DNA of 49,959 nt from an uncultured Porphyromonas sp. (GTDB taxonomy: Bacteria; Bacteroidota; Bacteroidia; Bacteroidales; Porphyromonadaceae): positions 1 through 49,959 of the forward strand of contig NZ_UQJH01000010.1 of NCBI RefSeq assembly GCF_900541275.1, read 5' to 3'. Below the pieces are notes generated by a model that was not told the DNA's origin, ran no database searches, and worked only from the letters and a program-made list of their open reading frames with translations. Below, piece after piece: positions 49,740 through 49,959 of this stretch; the first letter of the stretch is position 1; each line of letters starts with the position of its first letter. The position numbers and the translations under genes were made by a program.

Positions 49740-49959
49740 ATGAATCGTTACGCTAAAATACTTCTGATCCTCCTGCTCTCAGGGCTCGCTCTTCAGGGCG
49801 TGCAGGCACAGAAAGTAGCAGTTAAGACCAATGCCCTCCATTGGGCTGCAATGGGCTCGCCCAACGCTGCCCTTGAGTTTGCGATGGGTCCGAAGGTGAC
49901 CCTCGACCTCTACGGAGGGGGCAACCTCTGGAAGTTTGAGAAGCCCCTCGAGGTGCGTC
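49740..49959 (+). CDS. DUF3575-family protein, N-terminal part (runs off the window)
   Basis: The first 73 codons of a gene that continues beyond the window. A Sec signal peptide (MNRYAKILLILLLSGLALQG, ending VQAQ) is followed by VAVKTNALHWAAMGSPNAALEF and VTLDLYGGGNLW, the typical opening of DUF3575 proteins. In Bacteroidales these are often the first gene of fimbria-related operons with DUF3868 and fimbrillin genes; whether that holds here cannot be seen. A promoter and long leader lie upstream. Confidence 0.8.
   Translation, partial: MNRYAKILLILLLSGLALQGVQAQKVAVKTNALHWAAMGSPNAALEFAMGPKVTLDLYGGGNLWKFEKPLEVR

Overview
The window comes from a member of the Bacteroidota, most likely order Bacteroidales and close to Porphyromonadaceae. 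The supports are a SusC/SusD pair, a RprX/RprY-type two-component pair, Bacteroidota-only families (DUF3127, DUF3575, DUF5106-like, DUF5018-like), start codons without Shine-Dalgarno sequences, and several matches to the Bacteroidota sigma-70 promoter (-7 box TAnnTTTG with TTG or TTTG about 19-21 nt upstream). The DNA looks moderately G+C rich for this order; by eye (not counted) the cell-division and ABC-exporter genes are richer than the glycan locus and the ATPase/nuclease pair.

Layout. 1-600: a terminator for an upstream gene, a gene-poor stretch and a promoter. 677-24072 (+): a polysaccharide-utilisation-type locus in three blocks. Block 1 (677-11554) encodes a DUF6259-like putative glycosidase, a phosphodiester glycosidase (NAGPA-like) lipoprotein, a GH89 alpha-N-acetylglucosaminidase lipoprotein, TatA and TatC, a glycerophosphodiester phosphodiesterase, a DUF4434-like protein with a twin-arginine signal, and an exported FAD oxidoreductase. 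Block 2 (11634-16050) encodes an SGNH esterase, an MFS sugar porter and a GH20 hexosaminidase. Block 3 (16121-24072), with its own promoter, encodes SusC, SusD, a surface lipoprotein and an AGE-family epimerase. Together they could capture a GlcNAc-decorated and perhaps phosphodiester-containing glycan, trim alpha- and beta-GlcNAc, de-esterify it, import the sugar and epimerise it. No dedicated regulator is seen.

24137-36055 (-): calcineurin-like phosphoesterase, RNase HII, cation-diffusion transporter, FtsQ, MurC, MurG, FtsW, DedA, a large uncharacterised protein, DUF3127 and TrpS. The division/wall segment keeps the order ftsW-murG-murC-ftsQ, but ftsA and ftsZ do not follow ftsQ. 36304-39126 (+): RprX-like kinase, RprY-like regulator, SmpB. 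39127-39486: hairpin-rich spacer. 39487-45799 (+): a TolC/HlyD/two-ATPase/two-permease ABC exporter with overlapping genes.

45800-47882 (+): a palindromic repeat, a promoter-like box, a potentially structured leader ending in a T-run, then two overlapping genes encoding an ABC/SMC-like ATPase and a small PD-(D/E)xK-like protein. I consider this the best candidate for an undescribed (defence-like) system; the embedded TatAC plus Tat substrate is the other unusual arrangement. 47943-48878 (-): thioredoxin-like lipoprotein. 48900-49400: nested palindromes resembling REP elements. 49517-end: promoter, long leader and the start of a DUF3575 gene. No tRNA, rRNA, CRISPR array or intact transposase was recognised. 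Family assignments are from reading the protein sequences; no database search was run.
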